Shown here: positions 34,035-46,195 of the stretch, piece after piece
Layout of the letters: every line of letters starts with the position of its first letter
Position numbering within the stretch: the stretch's first letter is position 1
From: Undaria pinnatifida
Taxonomy: Eukaryota > Sar > Phaeophyceae > Laminariales > Alariaceae
Length of the DNA: 64,000 bases
Direction of reading: 5' to 3'
Assembly: GCA_012845835.1 (NCBI GenBank)
Contig: JABAKD010000026.1
Location: 8,440,058-8,504,057 of the forward strand
The notes under the pieces: generated by a model
Databases searched by the model: none
What the model saw: only the letters and a program-made list of their open reading frames with translations
What the model was told of the DNA's origin: nothing
Program-made: the position numbers and the translations under genes

Positions 34035-34585
34035 CTGGAAAATAAAGCAGAAACGTTTCGGACAAGGAAAACAGACAAAAGGACAATGATATAGGGGGAA
34101 TGATATAGGGGGAAAGTTTAACTTTCAGAATGTCGGTCTGGCGATACCTTCTTCGGACAAAAGTCCAATAGTATGCAAGGTGAGACGTTCCAGACGAGAA
34201 AAATAATAATTCTGTATCATGAAAAAAAACACAATTCTGGTGATACCGTTCGGGTCTATGCCCTTCTAAAGGATAGATCTTAAAAGCGGACCTTCTGCTT
34301 TATATCCTTTGGACCCCAGATTGTAGCAATCAACCTGTGTCAGGTATGGTATTGTCCCCCCTCCAGCGCAGCGGTGCGACTCGGCCATATCCTGCTGCGT
34401 TTATGCCGGAGAGGCCCGTGAGCAATGTAGCTCAGGTACGCCCCCTACCTCACCAGCCCGGCCTGCCCTACCTAGGGTCGGCGAGACTGCAATTGCCACA
34501 TTTTCGACATGTATTCCCCTTGGAAGTCCCAACAAAGCAAAACCAAAAGAACGGAGGGGATCTCTCTTTATGTACGATATCCCCA
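34035..34585. other. Upstream of CAT-A exon 1; start exon not located
   Basis: The promoter and first coding exon of CAT-A should lie here or further right. I see no Met-initiated exon with a good donor in compatible phase. A short tandem GATATAGGGGGAATGATATAG lies at 34088-34113. Confidence 0.35.
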
Positions 34586-34587
34586 TT

Positions 34588-34815
34588 CCCACTTTAATAC
34601 AGATATTTTATGGTTTCCGTGCACAGATTGATTAGCACCACCCTGTTGACCCTGGTACAAGCTAGTGCTAAGGGGAGTCGCCGACCTAAATATTTAATGA
34701 GGGCACACACGTAGTCGTACGCGCGATCGGAGTATCACACACAGCTTGCAAAGATGAGTTTCGACGAAATTTTCGATCTCACAGCTGGGGTTTATTTTTT
34801 TTTTAATAAAATACA
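34588..34815 (+). repeat. MSFDEIF repeat family, copy 2
   Basis: The copy runs from TTTATGGTTTCCGTGCACAG through GGGGAGTCGCCGACC to ATGAGTTTCGACGAAATTTT (ATG at 34754), reading MSFDEIFDLTAGVYFFF. Similarity ends at the T-rich tract and ATAAAATA. Confidence 0.8.
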
Positions 34816-35797
34816 GAGAACACGTCTGGGTGCACCAAAGTAACGATTATCTGTTCTCTTTATTGAAACCCGAACATTCCCTATATTTCCAATCAGAGAG
34901 ATTTACCCCTACTGTCTTTAGTACAAAACATGCCATGATGGTCTCGAGACTCAATTTCAGCCCCGCCTTGTCGCATGAATAGAGAGGGTGGGAAAGGGTG
35001 GGGGACACAACCTCTGCAAAACTGGTTCTCACGCCGCGCCGAGTCGTCGCCGTCGCGTGCCGAGCATTGCCGACAATCCCGAGCCGGTGTCAAGGCCTCC
35101 CGCTCCATAAGGCATATAGCCAGCCAACATTGTAATGCTGAATTAACTTTTAAAATGAATAGCCACCCGATTGGCTCCACGTCAGACCAGGCCTCCATCT
35201 CAGTATCCTTCTTACCAACATCTAACATTTGTACGAGTAATGACTTTCTTACGAGTGAGGTTCCTTATCCCGACTGCTGACTCTTTTGCTCTCTTGCCGT
35301 CATTCCCATTCGGAACTCAGGATACTTTCGATGGAATCCTAAGAATGCTGCATCCTTGGTAGGTCCGCCAACAATACGCGTATGTACGCCTATTCTTTCA
35401 TTCAACCATCGGACCGATTAATAGCAACACTATCGCAGCCTTCTTCTGCGTGTCAGAACGCACGAGCGCTGCATCATCTCAATTTGGAAGCCCTTTCCAT
35501 GGATAGCGGCTGTCTTTCGATTGTGCTTTGGAAGTGCTTGCGGCCGGGGGTGGTCGTAGATAAACGGATGCGCAGCAAGGAGTAGAAATAGTGAGGTCGG
35601 TTTCAAGGGGCTTAATGTTTGAGCATCCCTGACTTTGGTGTCGTACAATTACGTTTTTGTCGAAGCGTTTTTACACAGCTGTCGAAGAGAAATACATGAA
35701 TGCCCCCGTAAAATACATGTTGGCATATGTTAACATAGCATTGATACCATTTTCCGTTTTCCAGCGTCAGCCGTCGGCCCTGTTACGTTCGTACACA

Positions 35798-35799
<2 letters not shown>

Positions 35800-35892
<93 letters not shown>

Positions 35893-35925
35893 TGGTGTTG
35901 TTGTTGTTGTTGTTGTTGTTGTTCT
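35800..35925. repeat. (TTG)n microsatellite
   Basis: About 40 TTG units with one interruption near 35890. The Cys- or Val-repeat open frames over it are artefacts. Confidence 0.97.
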
Positions 35926-36439
35926 CACATTACATGTATGATATCACAGGTATAAGTTTAGTGTTATTATAGTATCATGGCCAAACAACACCTTCGCTTC
36001 GACCGTTCCTTTCATTGTCCGATAGTCTTGAAATCGCGTTGACTTAGCGTTGCGCGTCAGCGCAGAACCTCCAGGGCCCACTTGATTCCAAGGTCCTGTG
36101 CTTTCTCACAGCCCCCTCCCAGGAGAAGGTCTTCCAAACCCCTTTTTGGGGAACCTTCCTGGCTTTCTTTGCTTCTGGGGGGGCGGGGGGGGAGGGGTCG
36201 TCTCTCTTCGTGTTTCGTTCCTTCCGTCGTTATTTTTCGTTTTCTCAACTACCTCGCTCAGTTTTGAAGGTTTCTCGATTCTGATCCGAGCTTCGTGATG
36301 CCCCCCCCCCCCTCCCTTCCCCCCGATGTTCGTTACTATCTCTGCACATATGATACAATAAAAGTGATGGTTGTGCTACTACTATTTATAATCCTATTAA
36401 ACACTGTCTTTTGCGTTATCGAGCGTCATGGCGGTGCTG

Positions 36440-36720
36440 CGCTGTCGTTCACTCGCCAAGCGTGCCCTGAGTGCCTGAGGTGCCCGATAAAAACGATATT
36501 TTGCTTCGTTTCGCGCCCCTTTGAAATTTTGGCTACAATCCTCTTCACTAGGTTGGCGTTGAGGAGCGTTTATCGCCATACTGCTACGTCGTTCAGTCAA
36601 AATTTCGCTACGTTTCGCGCCCCTTTTGGCGTTTCCTTGCCATGCGTGCCCTGCGTGACTGACGTGCCGGCTTTGATCGAAGTTTTGCTTAGTTTCGCTC
36701 CCCTTTTGACTCTCGCTACC
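36440..36720. repeat. Tandem units with TTTCGCGCCCCTTTT
   Basis: The motif TTTTGCTTCGTTTCGCGCCC recurs at about 36496, 36598 and 36686, with companion GCGTGCCCTGCGTGACTGA blocks. The 180-codon minus-strand open frame is carried by this repeat and shows the same internal repetition. I do not call it a gene. Confidence 0.6.
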
Positions 36721-37107
36721 ACTACCTTGGATCCATTGTGTTTGCACTATGTTTGCAGTATGTTTCGTGGAACTCTCGGAACGCCATGCTATTCCGTATC
36801 GAAATTGCGCGCGAAATGGAATAGTGATCATAAAGTTATGGAATGAAAGAGTTATGGAACAATGCCAATTCGCGCTGGCGGCCAATAATGCCAAACCTTG
36901 GGTTTGCTTCATTGAGCGGGCGGCGTCAGCCGCAAACACCTTGTATTAGTGTATATTGCGAATAAGGCATTCGCACATGAATCGTTTTAAAACAGGGTTG
37001 GGACGATTAAACACTCTTCTCGCTACGTACACAAGCAAGAGTGTACGCACAAAAACAACGGTAGGGTAGTATAAGACGTATTCTTACTCTTCCTGCGTCA
37101 CCCTATT

Positions 37108-37285
37108 CTACACCTAAATATAATAAAAATAAAAATACACTCCAGGTGTGAGATCGAAGATTTTGTCGAAAGTCATCTTTGCAAGCTGTGTGTGATACTC
37201 CGATCGCGCGTATTGCGGGTTGTGTGTCCTCATTAAGGATATAGGTCGGGGACTTATATTGTAATACCTTTCTTCGTGCACAGTT
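37108..37285 (-). repeat. MSFDEIF repeat family, copy 3
   Basis: The minus strand reads ATGACTTTCGACAAAATC, giving MTFDKIFDLTPGVYFYFYYI. The same frame can be read from an upstream ATG of ATGAGGACACACAACCC, giving MRTHNPQYARSEYHTQLAK before it. Confidence 0.8.
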
Positions 37286-39724
37286 GAATTTTGACGCATT
37301 TTAACCTGCACGTATTGTACGAAAGCTCTTTTTTCTATGGCCTTCTTTGTCTAATCGCAACGTACCTCCCTCCGAAGAGAATATTTTTGTTCCTACTCTC
37401 ACGTGCCCTGCTCCTATTCCCTCATACTACCTGCTGTGCTACTTCCACGACACTTCTACATTTTCGTCAGTCTTGAGCCGTCTGCTCCCGCTTCACCTTC
37501 TCCTACATGTTCCTGTCTAATTTTCGTATACAAACACATATTTTATTATTAGCAGTTTTTGTTGGTTTTTGCCTCACAAACTGCAGCACATTATAACCAA
37601 CTGCAATAGGTGCAGTACAGTAGCCCGAAACTACCTAGATTAATACTCAGACTCCTTGCTTGTACAACAATCATTCTCCTACTGCTCTTCATTCCACCGA
37701 GTACCGTTTACGTTTCTTTGGTATCGGTCATATAATACGTTTAGTAAGATAATGTTGCTCCTACTTTGCTGCTACTGCCTCCTCTGTTTTGCTGCTATGC
37801 TACTATTAATACTGCGTCAAATGCCACTGCTCTCTTTTCTAGCGTCACCCTCTTTTGGTATTCTCGCCTCTCTCTTTGGTTTCTAGTTTGCCGTTCCCTG
37901 CTACGTTTATGATTAGTGGTTGGATTCTACGCTCACTTTTTGTTCTGCATAGGATTCTGCCTCCTCATATTTAACCTTCGACGGGAGAAGTTATAATATA
38001 ATGTGTATTATAATACAACTACAACCCATAGTTTTCAAGGATGGCTATTGCATGCGTATCCTCAGGGATAACTATGCATTGCACAATACTTGACAAAAGC
38101 CGCGAGAGGAAACGTTGAAATTTCCAAAATTCCCTCGCACCTTCGTTCTTAGCCCCCCGAAAAAGATTTCTCGGCGTGCACAAATACGTTTTGACGATAT
38201 ATGAAACAAAGCCCCCCCCCCCAACACACATAAAATGGAGAAAGACCACCGTAAAACACTACGTACTCGAAAACACCACTATGAAACAACACGTTATCGA
38301 AGTCTAGAAATCAATCAAAACATACACATGTAACAATAACCACCCGGCCGCAAAATTGTCAAATAATAAGGATGATCGTACGCCGAAACCACGTATACGT
38401 TCACATACGAAATCCAGTCAAAATATGAAACCCATGTACCCTGTGCTTTCTGAACTGAGGTCGCTCCGCGCCAAAAACATCACATAGTCTACGTATCGAT
38501 TTATGCACAAACCTAAAATGCGTCAAACTGCAAAAATAACAGGTTTGCCGAGAACGCAAAACCACACAGACCGAGAGGCAGGGTAATCAAAGCAGCGCAT
38601 GTCATTACAGTATTCGCCCACCACACCACCTCTGTGGAATTGGTTTTGGGCATTAGCGAACTGAGTCTGACGCATGCCCGTATTGTCTCTAGGTGGAGTG
38701 AGGAGTGGTAGTAGAAACCAAGTGCGCTGCTCGATAACCTCATCCTGACCGTTGGTATACTGAGCAATCTCCGGGCCGCGTCTCCTCCATACCAGGTTTG
38801 TGAAGACTTTTCATTTGTCATTTTCAAGAAAGCGGTAGCGTTGACATATGCCACCTGGCGTGATATAGAAAAAAGGAACATCACTCAGCATTCATCCACT
38901 ACATGCTAGGGCATGTTTTCGTGAGCACTAACACGAGCATCAGAAGTGGACGCGACATCTACAGGACCACAGCATCTTCGACGACATGGAAAATTCAGGA
39001 TGTATAATCGTATATCACCTAATGTGAAAAGGAATTACAGGCAGATATGTTAAAATTGCGGTCGACCACACTATTAATCTATCATGCTATTAATAGCACG
39101 CAGGATATTTCGTGCGAACCGCCTGCATGATCGCCTCCCAAGCTGTGCTAACCGAAGTAACACATACCTCTACATATGCCTAACAAATTAACGTAGTACT
39201 CGTATTATCTTATGCGATAACCAGAAAGCACTACTCGTATAGATAGCATCAAAATTGTACCTCGTAGCTATCCTATCTGGCACTTTTAGTCGCAATGGTA
39301 TATGTAGTCACTATACAATAATCGTCATGGTGATACATGGTTGCACATATAGATTGGAATAGTATATCTTACGACAACTGCTCGGTCCATGTATAGTAAT
39401 ACACCACGAAGCCACAAAACATTGTATACTACCGTTCTAATAAGTACCTGCTGTATTAGTACTCGTATTATCTTATGCGATAACCAGAGAGCACTACTCG
39501 TATATACGTATAGCATCAAAGTAAAGCCAACATCACGTCATAACAATTTTCCTCCCTTCCACTTCATAGTTTATCTTTCAAATTTTGGGCATCTGCATGT
39601 AACACGTCGGTAGAATATTTGCTGTCATCCACCTCCGTTCCCCGCCACCATCGCCACACACACCCTGACACAAACGCCCCCCTTCCCCCCCCCCCCCCCT
39701 CCCCCACCGCCCCACCGAAAATCA
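37286..39724. other. Unassigned stretch
   Basis: No gene supported. A 123-codon minus-strand frame (38513-38884) has one hydrophobic segment but no recognisable family. About 39190-39245 is repeated at 39455-39510 (GTATTATCTTATGCGATAAC). Confidence 0.4.
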
Positions 39725-40450
39725 AATCTGCTAGAGTAATAAACACTACCATACGGGTAATATCATCTCATTACCTTTCTAGCCATCCACGCCGCAGCTC
39801 CAATAATCCCCCACACCCCCTCCTTCCTCATCACCCGCACCATCGCCTAGACCTATGCGTATAGGAAGTTCCTACGAGGTATAGATTTATGCGATCTAAG
39901 GCGGCTAAAAACCCCCCTTCCCTCTGTACCTCCCCCCCCCCCCCCTTTTCAAACACCCCCCCCCTTCTCCTCACCGGTTGAACGATTTCCAGGATAACCA
40001 TGATAAACTGATGCGTTCCTTCCACAACCGTTAGATTTGTCACCTTCAAGGGTTTACAGCTGCTGCACAGATCGAGTTGCTCCCTCCCTCTACTACCCCG
40101 CCCCGGCCCCCACGCCGTTAAAAAATCTCCGCCCTCCCCTCACCGGTTGTACGACTTACAGGATTCACTTGATAAACTGATGTTTTTCCTTCCACAGCTG
40201 TCAGATTTTGTCCCCCTCAGAAACGGGTTTTATAGTCTCCGCGCATAGATTGATTAACATCACCGTGTTGACCCTGGCACAAGCTACATTGTAGTTTCAA
40301 GGGGACTCGCCGACCTATATCCTTAATGAGGACACACACCCAGTAATACGCGCCATCGGAGTATCACACACAGCTCGCAAAGATGAGCTTCGACGAAATG
40401 TTCGATCTCACAGCTGGAGTGTATTTTTACTTTTATAATATATATATATA
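39725..40450 (+). repeat. MSFDEIF repeat family, copy 4 with poly-C subrepeats
   Basis: Poly-C units and CTAGCCATCCA blocks at 39725-40180 lead into the conserved part and an ATG at 40384 (MSFDEMFDLTAGVYFYFYNI). In this copy the frame stays open for 82 codons, to 40631, and reads through a Cys/His-rich stretch (GGCHPTCMPCSH) that is not part of the repeat. Confidence 0.8.
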
Positions 40451-40631
40451 TTGTCCGAGGTTATGTTTATGCTTATTAATGCTTCGGTTTGTAAGTGGAG
40501 GATGTCATCCAACTTGTATGCCATGTTCTCACCGGGCTAACGTCCCCGAGGCAATCCGTCGTAGCAGTGAGGGCATATCGACAACCACTACCGAGGCGTT
40601 AAATCGTTATGTGAACCTCAACGAGCGGTGA
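40383..40631 (+). CDS. 82-codon frame started by an MSFDEIF repeat
   Basis: The first 20 codons are the family peptide. The rest (CHPTCMPCSHRANVPEAI ... TTTTEALNRYVNLNER) is unique sequence with a Cys/His cluster. It could be a chance fusion, or a case in which the repeat provides a start codon to downstream DNA. No expression evidence can be read from sequence. Confidence 0.25.
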   Translation: MSFDEMFDLTAGVYFYFYNIYIYCPRLCLCLLMLRFVSGGCHPTCMPCSHRANVPEAIRRSSEGISTTTTEALNRYVNLNER

Positions 40632-42116
40632 CCGGGGCAACAGCCACGCTCACGGCTACTGTTCTGTAACAGATCATACCGTAGCGTACCCCGTCTGTGG
40701 CGCCTCATGAAAGATTACGGCGGCCGCAAGCCCAATTTTGCCACCAGCTCGATCGGCCAAGTGCCACGACAAACGAAGCTACCGAAAACACAGAGGATAG
40801 TAGTTCAAAACTTCCATGATGCTGCATCGTCGTCGCTGTTCCGTGTGTGGCGTTTTTGGGCTTCCTCCGCCCATCCAGGAGACGGTGAGGGTGATAGCTT
40901 CCTGGCATGCGCCGCCAAACAAAACCGAAGCATGCGGCGGCGCGCACGCGACCATGCATGCCGTCGCTCTCATCTACAATCAAACGTGGTTGTCAGCCGT
41001 CTGTTGAGCGAGATATGAGTTATTCCGATCGGAAAAAAAAACCCATCGACAACGCGAAATACGTGGTTTCCCGATAGGCAGGAGGCGAATTCGTGTGTTT
41101 CGAATGAATGTTTTCGATTCAAAAGTGTCCTTCGAGAATCTGTCGAGGGTACTATTCGACGCGAGTCGACGAGGGACGAAAGTGCTGAATGTTTCTTGCG
41201 CTAAAAACGAAGACGTGTACGGTAGGAGGAGGGGGAAGAAAAGCCTGTTTATTCTGTGTAGTGAACCCGAATCCGAGTTACGTCTGGAGAGGGAGAAAGA
41301 AAAAGAAACTGTGCGAAAAGCGCTAATATACAGTAGATCGGGGGCGCAAAAAAAAACAACAAAAAAATGCACATTCTTTTTCATTTTTCTTTCTTCTTTT
41401 TTTCGTGTTCTCCCTTATTTCCCTCCCCACCGTCTTATGATGCCATATGCCGGTATCTTCGGCCTTATTATGTCTTATTATGCCTTATGCCGGTATCTTC
41501 TTCCTCTTCTTCGTGCAGTTTTGGCCGTGCAACAGCAGTTATCTTCTTCGTGTTGTTTCGGCCGTGCAACAGCAGCTAACTTCTTCGTGTTTTGTACGTG
41601 CAACAGGTATTTGTTCCTCTAAGACTTCAGCACGTATGGTGTTCCTCCGGCAGTTGCAGCCTTTCGTTTTCTTTCCGATCTTCTTGCATCACATTCTCCA
41701 GAACACCTGTCGTTCTTTTTTTTTTCATGGTCTGGCTTGTTTTTTTGTTGTGCTCTTGTACCCGGTACGCTAGCACTTCACTTGCTTTACCTTGATGAAT
41801 TGCGACTGTTTGGTTCACTCTTTCACAGTCTGTATCATATCTCTATTAATAGGATGAACCAGCACGGACGTCGGGCGTACCGACGCCGCCGGGCGAAAAG
41901 AACGGTGAAGACAAATATATACATCTACCACTGTCTACGTGTTTACATACCACCACTCCTCGACAGATCGATCCTGAAAAAACATTTTTCCGTCGGCTGA
42001 GGACGTGGCTGAGAGGTGGCAGAATATATCCCGAGGGCAACCTCCGGAGTGCTCGACGCCAAAATGAGTCTATATATATAGAACTAAGTACCAACTCGAT
42101 GCGGTCGACCGGTAAG
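40632..42116. other. Unassigned stretch
   Basis: Open frames at 40705-41018 and 41095-41622 overlap others on the opposite strand. The second is Lys/Glu-rich, then Phe/Leu-rich, following base composition. Repeated TTATGCCGGTATCTTC and CGTGCAACAGCAG-type blocks lie at 41430-41600. No gene supported. Confidence 0.4.
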
Positions 42117-42489
42117 TGTTATAAGGCTTAGTTTGAGTAAGCTATTGGTTAACCTTTCGCAAGTGGTCAAACGGACTAATACCCCACTAATTCCTCAACA
42201 AATGGCATCGTCGACAGACCATGGGTTTTTGGGTCGTGGGTTCGATCCCCACCATCCACAACAATAAACTTTTCAGATTTTCCCCATGTCGAACTTGAAA
42301 AATATTCTCCCTGGTATCCTCGGGAAATGAAGCGGCTTGGACACTGACAGAGGTCCGCCGTATATCCGGCCGACCTGCTATCCCGCCGTTTCAGGGGGGG
42401 AGAGTGTTGTAAGGCTTAGTTTGGGTAAGCTATTGGTTAACCTTTGCAAGTAAGTGGTCACACGGACTTATACCTCACTAATTCCTTAA
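42117..42489 (+). mobile_element. TRIM-like element, copy 2
   Basis: Terminal direct repeats (42117-42200, 42405-42489) start TGTTATAAGG or a close variant. The interior is about 204 bp. It has a tRNA T-arm-like part (GTGGGTTCGATCCCCAC near 42236) and a polypurine tract (GGGGGGGAGAG) immediately before the 3' repeat. The terminal repeats differ at several sites, so it is not recent. Non-coding. Confidence 0.8.
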
Positions 42490-42734
42490 TATAAGGCTTC
42501 CCTGCCTTCTGACGGGCCTTTCATTTATATTACTTTGTTGCCTGGCGGTCTTTGATGTTTCCCCCGCTGATCCATAAGACGTATTCCGTGCCTTCTGGTG
42601 GGCTTTTCATAAATATTCAACGTCAAACAGCGTCACAGCTGCCGTTTAGTTGCTGGTTCTGTCACAGATGTCCTTCTGTACTCCGTACAGCTAGTTGTCG
42701 TTTTTTAGATAGAGGTGGGCAAGGTGTGTTGGCT

Positions 42735-43330
42735 ATATAGAACTATCCACTGAACTACGTAGTCACTATATAGAAGTACCCACTGAACTACGTATTAATA
42801 GTCACTATTTAGAACAACCCACTGAACTACTAGTACCCACTGAACCACGTAGTCACTATATAGAAATACCCACTGAACTACTTATTATAGAACTATCCAC
42901 TGAACTACGTAGTCACTATATAGAACTACCCACTGAACTACTATATATTACATATATTTGTATAGTTCAGTGGGTAGTTCTATATAGTGACTACCTGGTA
43001 CGTATTTCAGTGGGTAGTTCTATTTAACCAACAAAAACGTCGTGGGTTCGAGTCCCACCGAATTCGTATTTCCGCTTTTTTCCGGGAAAAGCAAAAAGGA
43101 AACAACGTATTTGCGAGCGTGCGCGCTGGAGACGTGGATAGCTATGAAAGTTTGCTCCTGAGTACTACGGTAGTGCGTGGCGAGGGGAGAGAACCCCGGG
43201 AATCCCTGTTACGACGTCGGTGAGAGTCAATTGGCGGACTCCCAAACATATTTTTTGTTGGTTATATGGAACTGCCCACTGAACTACGTAGTCACGTGAC
43301 TACGTAGTTCATTGGGTAGTTCTATATAAA
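42735..43330. repeat. Palindromic cluster of CACTGAACTACGTAGTCAC units
   Basis: Direct units of GAACTACCCACTGAACTACG (42735-42940) run into a hairpin with arms of about 30 bp (42910-42940 and 42962-42992). A second palindrome is at 43268-43325. Between them lies the element at 43026-43266. Confidence 0.8.
43026..43266 (+). mobile_element. Small element with inverted ends and perfect B-box
   Basis: The ends AACCAACAAAAA and TTTTTGTTGGTT are inverted. Just inside the left end, GTGGGTTCGAGTCCCAC matches a tRNA T-arm with an exact pol III B-box (GGTTCGAGTCC). No A-box is recognised at the usual distance. It is inserted between two halves of a palindromic repeat. Confidence 0.5.
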
Positions 43331-45107
43331 CAACAAGGTGCGTCTTCCATTTTTCTTTTCAAGTATGCGTCACAGGTCACAGACCTACCAACCTTCACCT
43401 TTTGCATGCCATATATGACCACTCGCAAATCGGGCTCGAACCTCTGTCGCAGCCTGCAGAGAGAGCAGAGTGCACAGCGTGCAGAAAAAAGCACTACGAT
43501 AGTACTCCCGCCCCCTGGTGTGGCCCTACTTGAAGGTCCCTGAGTAGAACTCTGCCTCAACTGTCTCTGCTTTGTGTTGTGTCTGTTACAGCTCTGCTGC
43601 GTTGTCGCTGTTTTTGCGCACGATTCGCATGAGGTTGCGTATGTACGAATGGGGAAGCAAGCTTCCATTTCTCGTGTCGTTTTGGGAGTTGGACTGCTTG
43701 ATTTTTGGGATATCCTTACTCTATACTCGTTCCATGGAGGAGTGTCTATGCGTGGGGAGCATGGGAGATGGGAGGGAAGGAAGTGGCTGTGATGATGACA
43801 CTACTAGCGCTCTGGCTGGGCACCTTAAGGGAAGGCGCTCAAGTGCTGTGACTGCGGAGGTTGCCGGTGCTGCAGCAACGAGTTGCGCAAACTCGCATCG
43901 TTGGTTTGGGATCACCCAACACAGCTGCAGCTTCGAGTATTTACTTACACGAAGACAGCGGGCAAGTCGCACATACATAGAAAAAAATGTACCCGCAAAC
44001 TATTGCGCATTGCCGGCCACCTATCGGTCCAGTAGCCTATGCGATGTTTTCACCCCACAAATCATACCAGCTAAAGTATGAAGTACCAAATATATTTCGA
44101 TGTTTGAGGTGGTCCGCACATTTTTTTTATCAGTTTTCCCAAGACGTGCGAAGCCGCGCTCGGGTCGGAGCCTCAGCCGGGGTTAGGGTTGGGGTTAAGA
44201 GTTAGGTGGGTCGACGCCCTCTCGCGATTTGACAAAAAAAAAAGCACAAAAACACAAGAAAACAGCTTAGAAACCTCTAAAATAAAGTAAAACATATTTG
44301 GTACACTTTATCTGGTACGATTCGTGGGACAAAGCCGGTAAAGGCGCCTCTTTAGGTTAGCGTATTCCAAGAAGATCTGGAAATACTACAATTAAGAAAA
44401 ATGGAGAACGCCACTCGGAGGAACTTCATATTTATTTGACCAAATTACCGACGAACATCAATCACCGTGTTGTTTAGGGCCCGATTACACGCTACGATTT
44501 TAGTTTGTTTAAGAATCTCTCACACAACAGAACCGCGCAGAACAATGATAGTATATTACGAGTACCAAAAACGCAGCTTGCGAATATGAGTTTTGACCTG
44601 AAATTCGTCAAACTCACGGCTGACGTCCTTGAAAATTAGTTAAAGAACAATGCTGGGCTTATTTTTTTTTTCGCTGAATTTTTCAAGAAAATTTCATGTA
44701 AATGATGTATGTGCCTGTTTTTTTTTTTTTTTTTTTTTCTGGTTACACACAAGGTTTTAGACTGTATGCATATATGTAATAGTACGTGGGCTGCTAGCTG
44801 TTGCACAGAAGGACATCCATCTGCGTGACAGAACCAGCATCGACCTACGAGTAATTTCTCTGGGGCCCGTCCCTAACACAGCAGTGCCTTCATTTCCGAT
44901 ACACCAGGATCAATTAAATTGCGGTGTGCAGCTGCATGCTCTACCGTTTGGATGCGGGCGAACGCGCGGGGGTTGGGGATGCAAAATGCAAAACCATCGG
45001 CCTCTTGCGTCACCCTTCCTCCGAAGGGGAATCTTGTATTATTAATACAGTATAAGTTTACTGCTGTGTACCTGTGGTCATGTGATGTATTATACATGAT
45101 AAAAATT
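43331..45107. other. Unassigned stretch
   Basis: Competing short frames only (for example 43572-44081 plus and 43721-43978 minus). A short GGGTTAGGGTTGGGGTTA tract lies at about 44175. A (T)19 tract is near 44720. Confidence 0.4.
44540..44640 (+). repeat. Divergent MSFDLKF...LTADV peptide repeat
   Basis: GCAGCTTGCGAATATGAGTT opens MSFDLKFVKLTADVLEN and stops. It is the plus-strand relative of the sequence at 3830-3915, and both preserve the peptide pattern MS(F/I)D...F(V)xLTADV despite base differences. Confidence 0.6.
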
Positions 45108-45455
45108 ATAAAAATAAAAATAAACTCCAGCCGGGTGAGATCGGAGATTTTGTCAAAACTCATCTTCGCAAGCTGTGTGTGATACTCCGATCGCGCGTAT
45201 TACGGGTTGTGTGTCCTCATTGAGGATATTGGTCGGCGATTCCCCTTGGAACTACAGTGTAGCTTGTACCAGGGCCAACAGGGTGATGTTAGTCAGTCTG
45301 TGCGCGGAAACTATTAAACCCGTTTCTGAGGGGGACAAAGTCTAACAGCTGTGGAAGGGAATGCATCAGTTTATCAAGTGCATCCTGTAAGCCGTACAAC
45401 CGGTGAGGGGAAGGCGGAGTTTTTAAGGATTTGGGGGGGCGGGGCTCAAGAGGTT
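45108..45455 (-). repeat. MSFDEIF repeat family, copy 5
   Basis: An almost full-length copy: from AATAAAAATAAACTCCAG, through GTCGGCGATTCCCC and AACCCGTTTCTGAGGGGGAC, to the ACAACCGGTGAGGGGAAGGC tail. The frame starts MSFDKISDLT and then shifts relative to the other copies. A 96-codon run-on frame is probably fortuitous. Confidence 0.8.
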
Positions 45456-45469
45456 TAGGTCTCATATAA

Positions 45470-45560
45470 TATAAAATACTCCAGCTGTGAGATCGAAGAT
45501 TTGGTGGAAACCCATCTTTGCAAGCTTGTGTGTGATACTCCGATCGCGCGTATTACGCAT
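45470..45560 (-). repeat. MSFDEIF repeat family, copy 6 (partial)
   Basis: Only the coding-like start and the SEYHTQ-equivalent part are kept (MGFHQIFDLTAGVF on the minus strand). It follows copy 5 in tandem. Confidence 0.7.
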
Positions 45561-45679
45561 ATATGTCGGGGCTTGCTATACGCGTGGTGCTAGGTTTAGG
45601 CGATCGTGCGGGTGGTGGGGAAGAAGGGGGCATCGGGGGGGGGGGGGGGGGGGGGGGGGTGAATGCAAGCTACGTCATG

Positions 45680-46195
45680 GATAGCTGGAAAGATAATGAC
45701 GTGATATCAATTGCGTAGAAGTGTTCGTTACTCTGGCCGATTTCGATTGTAGGTGGGGCGTTAGAACAAAAGGGTGGGGAGAAACTTCAATATGTGCGCG
45801 GAAACTATAAACCCTTAAAGGGGACAAATCTGACGGTTGTAGCAAGAAGACACCCCTTTATATTACCTGCCTGGTACTGCTGTTTATCATTCTAGGAGAT
45901 TTGATGTTAGATGGCCAGAAAGATAATGAGGTGATATCAGCCGGCTGGTAGTGTTTACTACTCTGGCAGATTTTGATTTTAGGTGGGGCGTTTAAACAAG
46001 AGGGATCGGGTGGGGGGGGGCGGGCGGGACACTTCCATATGTGCGCGGAAAGTATGGACAAATCTGACGGTTGTAGCAAGAAGACACCCCTTTATATCAC
46101 CTGCCTGATATTGTTTATTATTCTAGAAGATTTGATGTTAGATGTGGTACGTATCACAATCTTAGGGTGCGGTAAACAACGTGTTAAAGCTTCAT
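45680..46195. repeat. Poly-G/C subrepeat units of the MSFDEIF family
   Basis: Units of GATAATGAGGTGATATCAGC, ...ACTCTGGCAGATTTTGATTT... and a G/C homopolymer repeat about every 150-250 bp. They are the inverse of the units at 56160-56760 and 39725-39800. Confidence 0.7.

Larger units (their letters stand above)
34816..37105. other. Unassigned stretch with (TTG)n
   Basis: No gene supported. The frames at 34893-35228 and 34975-35280 are on opposite strands of the same DNA. A (TTG)n tract is at 35800-35925. Tandem units of about 100 bp carrying TTTCGCGCCCCTTTT lie at 36490-36720. Confidence 0.45.

Noticed and set aside
36397-36939. 180-codon minus-strand open frame
   Set aside because: It is carried by tandem DNA units and repeats the same short peptides. 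It overlaps a plus-strand frame of equal length (36295-36846) and has no domain.
38513-38884. 123-codon frame with one hydrophobic segment
   Set aside because: A single frame without family resemblance, splice sites or a paralogue. Too weak to call.
44170-44205. Possible interstitial telomere repeat (GGGTTAGGGTTGGGGTTA)
   Set aside because: Only one or two irregular units, no longer array. Chance in G-rich DNA is sufficient.
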